Below, piece after piece: positions 49,705 to 58,744 of a stretch of DNA of 64,000 nt. The notes under the pieces were generated by a model. That model was not told the origin of the DNA. It was given only the letters and a program-made list of their open reading frames with translations, and ran no database searches. Both the position numbers and the translations under genes were made by a program. Position 1 is the stretch's first letter. Every line of letters starts with the position of its first letter. The stretch comes from Symbiodinium natans (lineage: Eukaryota; Sar; Dinophyceae; Suessiales; Symbiodiniaceae), in assembly GCA_905221605.1 (NCBI GenBank), contig CAJNDS010001057.1, positions 42,501-106,500 of the forward strand, in the 5' to 3' direction.

Positions 49705-50101
49705 TGCGGTCTGTCGTCTCATGCTACATGACTCCTTCAACCCTACACCTACCTGTAAGCACCTACGACAGCAACATTACGCAAAACACACAGCTCAAGG
49801 GAATTGAATACAGCTCCTACACAACATGCTCCGCGGAGGAGGGCCTCGTCGATGTTGCTGACGCCGTGCTCAACAAACTGATGAGCCTCACAGGTGTTCA
49901 GACACAATGCCGATAGGGAGTTCCCAGAGAGATGCGCTGGTTTGAGTCGTTTTGCAGAGGGCTGATGCTTTCGGGGACGAACGTGTCATGGTTGCAGATG
50001 CTTCTTCCAGACAGGACCTCAACCGCAGACATGGATTGGATGGCTCCCTTGACCTTCCAGCCTGCTAAGAATGCCTATGCTGCTGCACTTGCAATGTGAA
50101 A
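49705..50101 (+). pseudogene. Possible 3'-terminal exon interrupted by TAG, unknown
   Basis: One reading frame stays protein-like from about 49710 to the TGA at 50099. The first part includes KGIEYSSYTTCSAEEGLVD and ADAVLNKLM. After an in-frame TAG at 49914-49916, the same frame continues with RWFESFCRGLMLSGTNVSW and LTFQPAKNAYAAALAM. Keeping the same frame across the TAG suggests a nonsense change or a short unrecognised intron. No family recognised, and the upstream start is not identifiable; an acceptor site near 49700 is possible. Downstream is non-coding. Confidence 0.35.
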
Positions 50102-52660
50102 CCTCAACAGCAGAAAAGCTGCGGATACATGCTGCAGGCGCACATCCTGGTGTTCCCTGGCTGCTTGCATTGGATTTGATTTACTGACATTTTTCACACA
50201 TCTCGAGGTGCTTCACCTTCTGTGCGCAAGAAGAGGTTTGACTGATGGGGAAGAAAAGAGGAGTTGTTGGAACCTCGACATTGTGATCACTCTCATCATG
50301 CATATCATCATAATACTTTAATGTGGGCGGTCTTGAAAGTCCAATTTACCATTCTATTGGTCAAGATCTAAACGTTGAGGATCTTGAAATCGGCGCTTCC
50401 CCCTCTCACAGACAACATGTGCAAACTGGACAAGGTCGAAGCTGTTGACACACCCTTTGCCGATCGTCCATGATGAACCGCATGAGCATCGGCGCCTCAT
50501 CCTTGATAGCTTTTGGGAAGCCGACGAACACGTTCAACCTGGGAGTCTTTCGGCGTTGCGCTTTGTGGCCTCCTTCAGCTCGGTGGTTGTTAACAGATGT
50601 CACTCCGGAAAACAAGATTCTCAGAAGGCAACCGACACCCCCCACCCACGCCCCCCACCCCCCAAGTATGAAAACCACTGCTTCTTCTACAAAGGACCTG
50701 GCCCCTTTACCAAGACACCACGAAAGCAACACTAGCCCTTGTAAAAACACCCACCCACCCCCCCCCCCACACGCCCCCCCACCAGCCAAGATTAACTTCT
50801 GCCTCTAGTTGTGTACCCCTCGACCAATCTGAACATCAAGTACAAAAAGTGATCGAACCCTAAACTCTGAACCCTGAGCCCTCCTTGGGGCACGGCGAGA
50901 CCACCGCTGCACCCTTGTGGTCTCTTTTGACCTGGCGCTGGAAACCCCAAGCAATAACAAGCAAAAACAAGGACAAGGCACCAAGTATAAGCCCTGAACT
51001 GCCGAAAGCCCAGTTTACCCTGTGTCTTTCACAAATCCTCAACCCTCAACCCTAAACTGATATAGACCCAAAGACCTGAATCCCTGTCGGCCAAAACCCC
51101 AACCCAGCCTCGAAGAGCTTCTCGTTGCTGCAGTGGCTGCTGGCACTGAACGAATCATAGGGGAGATGGTGGACCTTGGGAATTTCGAAGGCTTGAGGGC
51201 TCGAGGGCTCGAGGGCTTGAGGGCCAGTTTGGGACGGTCTCTACAGTAGGGCTTATGGCTTTGCAAGCCTGTCAATTTTCCTTTGAGTTCCACCCTAAGA
51301 ACCTTCGAAAACCAAGCGCTAAAAGAGCCATGCAGAGTCCTCTGTTGTTTGTCTTGTTAAAGCCCTCAAAGCCCCGGGCGTAGCTCTGCAGCTTCTGGAC
51401 CCATCCGGCACCGGTGGGCCTTGGGCCCTGGCCCTGGGAGGAGAGGCCAGCTAGAGTACGGTCCAGTGAGTACAACCCCAAGTGCCCCTTGATCGCTGAC
51501 GATGGAAAGTCAGATGTAGGAGCCTCAATGCACCCTTCTGGTCCAGAGTTTAGCATTTTGCGTTTCAGGGCCTAGGATTCAGGCTTCGGGCGACGAGTAC
51601 CTACAGTATCTACAAGTAACAAGAACTTTTGAGGAAACTCACCCGTGCACTCTACAGTGTCTACAAGGTCTGGAGCTCCACAAACTGGTTACCCCGCGCA
51701 AGCACCCAACACCCTGAACCCAAAGCAGAAAAAGAAGGAAATGCAGGAACCTACTTGAAAGTTCAAACACTTTGCGTCCGAGACCGTTTAAGCCCGGATC
51801 CTAAATGGATTTAAGGTCTCGGAAGCGGAGATCATGGCTAAGGGTGGTTCAATTTAAACCTCATGACCGCCGCTGCGTGGCCATTGTGTCGGGAAGTACG
51901 GGACCTATGACGCAGGGTCAAGAAGCCTTAGGCCACCTCCTCCGCTCAATTGGCCGCAAGAGATCCTGTGCCCGAAGCCAAACAATCCGATGAATAAATC
52001 CCAAGACTTGAGAACCCCTCAAGCCCGCAATCGCTCAAGCCATCGGCCCTGACCGCACTGTAGAGCTCCCAACCCCCCCCTCCCCACCCCGCACAATGCC
52101 AGTGCCTTCATCCATGGGCATGGGCATCGGGGCCCCGAAGCTCTAAATCCACATTGAAGGGATGCGTGATGTCTGCTTCTAAGCTATGGTAGCTTTTCGG
52201 TTGATCTGGTGATCGTGTCAGGTGTACAAGAGGAGTGTCGGGGGGAGGGCTTTGTTGTCAGGACCGGACTCGGCTCTGGGCCCTGAAGTCCATATGGCCT
52301 CCATGACTCCATGGAGGTTGCTCGGATCCTTGGGGCTGTGCTGACTCACATATCCTTGTGCAGTTAAAAAAACTTAAAACCGTCTGGGAACAAATTCGAT
52401 TTTGTGTTGTTGCTGCTCGAATCCCAGTGACAACAAAGACTCGGAGCCAAAATTGGAGTGGCGAAGGCATGCAGGCGCATGCATACGGGGCTCTCTTGCA
52501 CAAAACCCTGAAAGGTGTAACCCGCAGCCCTTGGACTCCAGCAGATACACTGGTTGCATGTCACAACAAAATCAACAAACACAGGAAGCCTGGGCGACGT
52601 CGTTTTTGTAGCCTAGACGGGCTTTAAAGTTCTGACCAATGAAAGCGTTATCGCGAAGGA
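50102..52660. other. Stretch without recognised gene
   Basis: C-rich runs at 50635-50665 and 50750-50775, telomere-like words at 50855-50880 and 51035-51060, and a GAGGGCTCGAGGGCT short repeat at 51195-51225. No convincing gene. Confidence 0.45.
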
Positions 52661-52679
52661 GTTTCTAGTCGCGCAACTG

Positions 52680-52745
52680 ACCATCACCAGCAGCATCAGC
52701 ATCAGCAGCAGCGTTAGCAGCAGCATCGTCATCATCATGAGCAAG
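52680..52745. repeat. CAG/CAT trinucleotide tract
   Basis: Imperfect CAGCAT, CAGCAG and CATCAT triplets over about 65 bp, with the complement reading Asp/Ala-rich. A repeat artefact. Confidence 0.8.
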
Positions 52746-52904
52746 GTCGCATCGAAAATGTGCATGACCTGTGGCACTGCGTTGCCACGTGAACAGCGGA
52801 CCAACAGCCTGGATCAACACAGCGCTCCTGAGTTCCGCGCAACCACCGTTCAATTTGCTCCAGTAGTCACCGACTCATGCGGCTCCTAAGAACCCGTCTT
52901 GCCC

Positions 52905-53228
52905 CCCACGCAGCTGCTACCCATGCCTGGTCTGGGCAACCACGGTATGGTACGCCTCCGCAGACGGAGGCCACGTCTTCGAAGCGGTATGTACCCTGGA
53001 CTCCAAACTGGCGAGCAACTGTCCACCGGATCCGTGGCGCGAAGTAAGCGAGAAAACTGCAGGCTGAGCAGCTGGTCACAAGTGAAGGGCCGCGGAAGCG
53101 AGGGCTGCAAGCAGCGGCGCGCTGAGAAGCGGAGCCAGCCCCACTCAAGGAGGTGGAGGAGGCGGCCAGGGTCGAGGCCGTACGTGCTCGCGACAAAGCT
53201 TGCAGGCAACAAGCTGGGCTTAAAGGCA
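52905..53228 (+). pseudogene. Degraded coding-like fragment
   Basis: Plus-strand pieces with protein-like composition appear in successive frames. A Thr/Pro/Arg-rich segment at about 52910-53047 ends in a stop. A Leu/Gln segment (RKLQAEQLVTSEGPRKRGLQ) in the same frame ends at 53127-53129. A Glu/Ala-rich helical segment (PAPLKEVEEAARVEAVRARD) follows in the next frame to about 53228. The minus strand is also open (185 codons) but less protein-like. Probably a decayed gene; no family recognised. Confidence 0.22.
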
Positions 53229-53877
53229 GTGTCTCATGAAAGAAAGACATGGCCACATGATGCCATACTCGAAGCATGCAGTCAGACCTTTGGATCTCTG
53301 AAGATGCTGCACAGCAACAATGAAGAGATGGTGTCTTGATGGTTTCGGCAAAGATCTTGCTGCATGCGGAATATTTTCTTTCAACTAGAGGCACTTTGTA
53401 AAACAGAAGGAAAACCTTTTTCAAAACTACAACACCAGCTTAAGTAAGCCGTGCTCGACGTTTCTGAATCGGCTCACGCTTTAAAGCGCTATTAACTCGT
53501 TGACCGCAAGCCTAATGCTTGAGCCAATCATAAAAAGGAAACAGGTTCTCCAAACACAAATCCAGGACAAGACGCAGGCGAGTCTTTCTAACATCTCTCA
53601 CTGGGGATGTCTTGAAATCCCTGGAGCTCTTAGGCTTTGGGCCCTGTTGGGCCCTCTCCTCGTTCAGCTGGTGCCACTGTCGCCGCAAGTCTTCTAGGGT
53701 TTCGGAGCTCACACTCGGACAATCCAGGCGAAGCATGTGGTTCGTGGTCTGCTGAGAAAACCACAACTAGCTTTCGAGCCAATGAACTAAACCAAACTCG
53801 TTGTAACACCCTACAAGCAAGGCCAACTAGATCCATCACGGAACCACCTCTCAAGATCCTGTCCGGAATTTAGCAAT

Positions 53878-53925
53878 GTGGTGCTGGTGGCGGCGGCGGC
53901 GGTGGCTGGCGTGGCTGGAATTCCC
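53878..53925. repeat. GGC/GGT-rich short repeat
   Basis: TGGTGGCGGCGGCGGCGGTGG-like triplet tract followed by GGCTGGCGTGGCTGG, about 45 bp. Confidence 0.7.
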
Positions 53926-54130
53926 CCGTGGCTTGTGCTCAAAGCACTTGGGTGACTCAGGTGTTCAAAACCTGATACCAACATGCTAAATAAACATGGC
54001 CACCATCTACAAGCCGTTTCCTGAAATCGCCACCTTCAATCCAGAGGCCTGCTGCGCATGACAACTGCTAGCCCGCATCGGCCTATTCCACAGTCCTAGG
54101 CACCTGTGGCGTTCTGCTGCCGAAACAACG

Positions 54131-54460
54131 TTACATGCAAGAGTCATACAAGCTTGCACATCGGCAATCTGTTGAGCACAACCAAGTTGCGCCATTGATG
54201 TCAAAAGCTTCGACCTGCAGGCGAACATCCAATTGAGTGTTGTAGCTGAACCTTCCATCCTTGACGATATCCACCAGCAATCTGCCACATCTCAGCGCTC
54301 CACCACGGTCTTCAAGATCAACTACAGTCGGAGGGTGACGCCTGGTAAACGCGAGTGAGGGCCGCAAGCAACCTGGGACCTGTGTGGAGCTAGTGTTACC
54401 GGTGCAAGTTGATTTCCAAGCTGGAGAAGTGTGGCGCCCCAGATGACAAACTGCAAACAT
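54131..54460 (-). CDS. Possible downstream exon, unknown
   Basis: Minus-strand frame of 109 codons. Its central part is protein-like: RRHPPTVVDLEDRGGALRC, then GRLLVDIVKDGRFSYN and DVRLQVEAFDINGATWLC, alternating hydrophobic/polar as in a beta-rich domain. It lies about 750 bp downstream of, and on the same strand as, the tyrosinase, so it could be a further exon of that gene. This is an inference from position only; there is no family match and exon edges are undefined. Confidence 0.28.
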   Translation of the reverse strand: MFAVCHLGRHTSPAWKSTCTGNTSSTQVPGCLRPSLAFTRRHPPTVVDLEDRGGALRCGRLLVDIVKDGRFSYNTQLDVRLQVEAFDINGATWLCSTDCRCASLYDSCM

Positions 54461-54947
54461 GCCGGAGCAAGCTGAAGTTCTTCAAAGTGTGCTCACACCT
54501 AAGGTTGTTTTAACGTTTAAAAACCCAAAAAGCCTTCACACACATGCAGTGCGAGCGCCAGGGTCGGCACGAGCCTCAACAAGCAGTCAACGACTGGAGT
54601 GCAGCAGGTTATGAAAACCGTCTAGGACTCCTGTCCTGTCTCTCTCATTCGCGGTGCCCTCGTGTTGACTGGCTCTCGCAGTTCACACTGCCTACATGCA
54701 TGATCGGTCGGTACCAGTACAGCAAGTGGATCGGACCCCAGGCATGCATTATAAATGAGATGTGAGCCGGAACATCAGGTCTAACCGAACCTGCAAAGAT
54801 GCTTTTGTTCGTCGATGCTTCCAGGGAAGGAGTTCACAAATATTCTATGCTGCCCAACCGCTCCTCAGATTCCTTACATGATGCTACCACAGCCCACTTG
54901 CTTCCACACCTGGCACTTAGAGAATTCTAATTCTTACCCAGCAAGAA

Positions 54948-55235
54948 GTGTGGTGCAGTCTTTTTTGTGGTGCCCAAGCGGCACTTCTTCCGGAGCCTGC
55001 AAGTAGTGGACTTGACGAAGCAAGCTTCGCAAGCAACGAACAAAGCCCTAACCAGCGGCTGAAAAAAAACTGTAACCCACCTTGCATGAAAGCACTGTTT
55101 GGCAGTACTGTGTTGCTTGTCATGTGGCAGGATCTGCACACGCAGAATGGTTTATCAGAAGAGGCAACTGATGCCTCCATAGCCCGATTCTTCCGGCGCC
55201 TGGCACCGGAAAGGGTCTCACTGTGCTGGCTTTGA
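54948..55235 (+). CDS. Weak plus-strand ORF, unknown
   Basis: A 95-codon frame whose latter two thirds (from about SGLDEASFASNEQ) has mixed charged/polar composition. It overlaps the 3' edge of the tyrosinase frame on the other strand. It may be chance, or an exon of an opposing gene. No motif recognised. Confidence 0.15.
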   Translation: MWCSLFCGAQAALLPEPASSGLDEASFASNEQSPNQRLKKNCNPPCMKALFGSTVLLVMWQDLHTQNGLSEEATDASIARFFRRLAPERVSLCWL

Positions 55236-56057
55236 TGACATGTGCCTCACTGCTGAAGCCAAAGCATGTCCAGACCACTCCCCGCGGCGACTGCGCAAAG
55301 AGGGTCGCTCCTGTGCTTGCTTTGCTTGCTTTGCTTGCTTTGCTTGCTTTGCTTGCTTTGCTTGCTTTGCTTGCTTTGCTTGCTTTGCTTGCTTGAGGGT
55401 GTCGTAGGTATATGGGTCTGAGTGAACCCCATCGGCTGCCAGAACCTCTTCATTGGTCAACGGGCCATCCTCAAGTCCCAGTAATGTGCCGTCGAAAGGA
55501 TGAGCTGCTCCAATGATGTCCTTCAGGCCATGGCCTTTACATGGTATGGAGGGTTCAAGAAATCCGAAGTGGGGAGCCTTTTCCAGATGTCTCTGCTGCC
55601 AGGTCATCAAGTGCCTGTCAACATTGGCATGGTGGAAGAAGAAGATGGGGTCATTTGGGGATGTCCAGGCATCGGCGAAGTCCCCATATGTCGGCGCCTT
55701 ATGAGCCAAAATCCTGTCCGCCAAGCAGCGAAGCTCCCCGGACCGTTGACACGAGCAAGAGCGCTGTGCCTCATGTGGCTCTGTGCAATTTTGCTGGCAC
55801 TGCAAGCAGTCGTCGCCCCACGCAGCGGGGATGCCAATGGCATTGGTCGCGAAGCACTCCACTCGAGAAACGTTGCGTTCCGTGTCCCAAATACCTCCTA
55901 GGAAGCTGTGAGCCCAGGTATGAATTGTTGGGTCGACGCATGCATACCACTCCAAGTAGGTAGGCGCCTTCAGGCACAGCTCCCAGAAGCTTGCTTCAAA
56001 ATGAGTTTGCGAGCCACAGGAGAAGCGATGTCGGGTAATGAAAGGCGACGGGTTCAC
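55218..56057 (-). CDS. Tyrosinase, C-terminal half with CuB site
   Basis: Continues the tyrosinase frame after the TGA at 56072-56070; the first likely sense residues follow that codon directly. The type-3 copper CuB ligands are visible. HTWAH supplies two histidines (about residues 46 and 50 counting from 56057). DPIFFFHHANVDR fits the tyrosinase CuB signature, whose copper-binding His is the second of the pair (about 143). A Cys-rich segment (CLQCQQNCTEPHEAQRSCSC) between them is unusual and could be an insertion stabilised by disulfides. After DPYTYDTL the frame enters a 9-bp repeat giving KQA nine times, then an Arg/Ser-rich tail to a stop. The tail may be intron read-through. Role: oxidation of phenols to o-quinones, if expressed. 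Confidence 0.75.
   Translation of the reverse strand: MNPSPFITRHRFSCGSQTHFEASFWELCLKAPTYLEWYACVDPTIHTWAHSFLGGIWDTERNVSRVECFATNAIGIPAAWGDDCLQCQQNCTEPHEAQRSCSCQRSGELRCLADRILAHKAPTYGDFADAWTSPNDPIFFFHHANVDRHLMTWQQRHLEKAPHFGFLEPSIPCKGHGLKDIIGAAHPFDGTLLGLEDGPLTNEEVLAADGVHSDPYTYDTLKQAKQAKQAKQAKQAKQAKQAKQAKQAQERPSLRSRRGEWSGHALASAVRHMSSKPAQ
55315..55394 (-). repeat. 9-bp GCAAAGCAA repeat inside the tyrosinase frame
   Basis: About nine near-perfect 9-mers; on the coding strand they give Lys-Gln-Ala repeats without changing frame. The array starts directly after the conserved tyrosinase core. It is either a low-complexity C-terminal extension or the beginning of an intron that happens to be open. Confidence 0.9.
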
Positions 56058-56069
56058 ATTCCAAGGGCT

Positions 56070-56738
56070 TCACAAAAGACCAAAGGAGTTCGACAAGTTG
56101 GAGATCTCTTTGGCTGCAGCAACTCGCCAGTGCCCGAACCTCCCATCCTTCACTGCATTGCCTTGGGCAGGATCACCTTCACTGCTTCCGAACCACTCCC
56201 AAATCTCGCTCTGACGAGGATCTTTGCTCCGTGCCTCGATGTTGTAGTCCCAGTATGGTAAAGCACCAATACTTGGGTCCACTGCCAGAAGGCTTTCTTC
56301 AAATCGGAGCGTGAAGGCACGATGGTAGGTGGCGAAGCCCTGTCCTAAGTGAGCCTCATCACAGTGTCTTGCAGCTGCAGCCTGCAGGTGCTGTGCGACC
56401 AAGTCGTCGTACGAGACGTAGCGGCGACCGAAAGAAACCTGGCCCTGCAGAGTAGACATATTCTTCATGACGTTCATGGCATTGAACACGCGGTCACGCT
56501 GCTGGACTGAGAGGCTGCGCAGCTCTTTGCGCACTCGCCGTGGATGCTTTGGCTCAGTTGCTCGAAGAGGTGCGGGCGCCATAAGCTTGGGCAGCTTGGG
56601 CTCTGGTCCAAAAGTTGATGGGCACATCCAAGCCTCCCCTCCGAACTCAATGGCCGACTGTTTGAATTCAATCCTTTCCTCCAGCTTGTCGTGCAAGATG
56701 CCTGCGACAGGTCTTCCAATGTGGCAAACCCCACACAA
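56070..56738 (-). CDS. Tyrosinase, N-terminal half with CuA site
   Basis: A 222-codon frame ending in TGA. The first part (residues about 23-37, IEFKQSAIEFGGEAW) resembles the C-terminal end of tocopherol cyclase domains and not of a tyrosinase. The tyrosinase begins at about residue 68 with VRKELRSLS. CuA histidines are His117 or His125, His130 and His139 in HLGQGFATYHRAF, which fits the CuA signature apart from Ala/Tyr replacing the usual aliphatic/aromatic residues. PYWDYN (161-166) and VKDGRFGHW (197-204) are further hallmarks. The frame starts at a TTG codon with a TAG 13 codons upstream, so the true start lies elsewhere, probably in the preceding cyclase-like region. The frame continues in phase after the TGA into the CuB half. 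Confidence 0.8.
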   Translation of the reverse strand: MCGVCHIGRPVAGILHDKLEERIEFKQSAIEFGGEAWMCPSTFGPEPKLPKLMAPAPLRATEPKHPRRVRKELRSLSVQQRDRVFNAMNVMKNMSTLQGQVSFGRRYVSYDDLVAQHLQAAAARHCDEAHLGQGFATYHRAFTLRFEESLLAVDPSIGALPYWDYNIEARSKDPRQSEIWEWFGSSEGDPAQGNAVKDGRFGHWRVAAAKEISNLSNSFGLL

Positions 56739-56739
56739 G

Positions 56740-58010
56740 CACAGATGAGCACAGCACTCGCACAGCTAGCTCGCGATAGCTCTCAAAGGAGTCTGCCTTG
56801 AAACCACTCATTGTCGGACCCTGCACCTTGAAGAGTCCGTCCGTCTCTTCCGCGCTTGCCTTCGCATCCCGGATGCGGCAGGGGGAGGGGTTTGGGGCTT
56901 CCTAACCCAGCGAAAACGCAGAGCCGGCCCCGGTCCGCCTGGATGGAGAGCCGAAGCATCCGATTTGCAGTCGTGGCCGTGACGTTCAAGCGACCCCGGC
57001 AGGCATCGTTCGAGACCCAAAAGACGGCCGGATCCTGTGGGTGGAAGTTCCAGTTCCTCATGACAAGGCGGCTCTTTATCACACGATTCGCAGGGGGGCG
57101 GGGGGAGCGTCTCGCAGAATGAGATAAACTGAGCGCAAACCTTTTGCGCAAATTGAGCGGTCCAAAACATTCCAAGACTCAGCTTCGGAGTGCGGAGCCC
57201 CAAGAGGTAAGCATCCGGAACCTTCAGGGGTCCCAGTGGCACAGTGCCGCCCGCGAACGCGATCTTGCTTTCACCTGCCACGTTCATCTATTGCAGCCGC
57301 AACTAACACATCTGAGTCATCTGAGCCAGAGACAGAGCGCAGCAGGCCTTGAAGTCCTTCTCCCCAAGTCCAAGATTTGGGAAAGGATTGGCCCCAGTTC
57401 TTCTCCTGATGCGCGCGGCCATGGCCGAGAACAACACCCAGTGGCGACTCCAGCCGGTAGCTGGCATGAGAACTCAGGGAGTACACGAACCAGTGGAGAG
57501 CCAAGAAAGGCAGCCTTCCGGCCCAGCCTTCAGGCGACTCTCCGGACGAACCCCATGGGACAGGGTCCGTGAGATTCGCATCGAAGCGGAAGCCTTGCGA
57601 GGAAACCACATGGAGATCCGTTGCTGCGTGCCTGTCTGCTTCATCATCAGTGTGCCGTTACCAGCACTGACCTCGAAATCCGGCCACGACGCATCATCTG
57701 GTTCATTGGCAATGGCGGCCCCATGCTTAAGCACCGTCAATCCCGGTGGATTTGCCTCGACGACGGTTGTCTTGCCCTTGCCCTCATCGATGATAAGCGC
57801 CAAATATGCCGCTGCATCACTCAACTCAGCCTTCTCCGGATAATGCTCCACGATCAGGCCGACAGATTGACCAGATGGAGTCTCGCTGATGCGAGTATAC
57901 CAGCCTTCGAACCAAGGACTTTTCTGTGGAAGGGGACCAAGCACAAGCGAAGAAAAACGGCCATGGCCTAAACGGCCAGTTGCAAAGGCAAGGGACTGAT
58001 CAAGTTGCAC
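56740..58010 (-). pseudogene. Tocopherol cyclase-like domain, frame-broken
   Basis: Read from high to low coordinates, the family hallmarks occur in the right order but in changing frames. WFEGWYTRISE and GLIVEHYPEKAELSDAAAY (58010-57615) are followed in another frame by PFLALHWFVYSLSSHASY and GHGRAHQEKNWGQSFPKSW (57609-57290). The latter contains the H-EKNWG-FP-W motif of tocopherol cyclases (VTE1 type). Next comes KIAFAGGTVPLGPL...YLLGLRTPKLSL (57287-57165), then NWNFHPQDPAVFWVSNDAC (57060 region), then FKVQGPTMSGFKADSFESY (56840-56770). Four frame changes separate these pieces, two near G-runs at 57093-57105 and 56881-56898. The first piece starts after an AAAG acceptor-like site at 58011, so an upstream exon is likely. 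The family closes chromanol rings in plastids; the substrate here is unknown. Confidence 0.65.
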
Positions 58011-58714
58011 TTTACCACCTTATGCTGGGACATTGAACTCCTATCAGCAAAAACTTACCTGCACGATGAAACTGTTTTTGGGGCAATTCATGGAGCATGT
58101 GCCAGCACGCACAATGGCTTGAGACATCCAGGAAACACAAGCGTGAGCAAGGCAGGCGCAGTGAACCCCGAGCTGCCCACATAGCAGCACCACATGCCCG
58201 TAGCATAGGTCTTCGCCCCGAGCGCCGCTACCTTTCAGACGAGCTGCAGCCATGGTCATAGCCATGAACATGCGCCTGGAAGACAGCACGTGGTCAAGGT
58301 ATCGCACTTCAGAATGCACATCGGGGAGGCATCACCGACTAGGCTCTAAACTGTCATAACTACAGCCAAGGGCAGGGTATGGCAGGGTTATGGGGTTATG
58401 CAACTCGAGCGGAAACGGTCAGGGTCTTGACCGCCACATACCGCCACTTGTGCTAGTAGAGTCGAGGTGAACGTATTCGAACACACGTGAACGTGGCGTA
58501 CTACCTAGTACACCTTTGTAATGCTTCAAACCCGTATGACTTCGAGGCACCCTGAATCCCAGGTTGGACTCCGATTCTATCACAACAATGGATCACAATG
58601 GGATCCCAAATTCGGGCTGCCTTGCCCAGGCTGCGAAGAAGAAGATGGAACCACATGGAACCGGAATGTTTTGAAATCGGAGTCCAGCATGTGCATTTTG
58701 ACTCGAGTCTTGGC
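58011..58714. other. Upstream region of the cyclase-like gene
   Basis: Minus-strand frames at 58044-58319 and 58012-58206 could hold a first exon or targeting peptide, but no unambiguous presequence is visible. A short direct repeat of TATGGCAGGGT(T)ATGG lies at 58375-58395. No promoter motif was recognised. Confidence 0.35.
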
Positions 58715-58744
58715 TCACAGTGGCGGTCCGAGCCTTGGAGCTGG

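Noticed and set aside
52867-53424. 185-codon minus-strand frame
   Set aside because: The opposite strand carries more protein-like, though broken, pieces over the same bases; the minus frame is Ser/Ala/Cys-rich without motifs.
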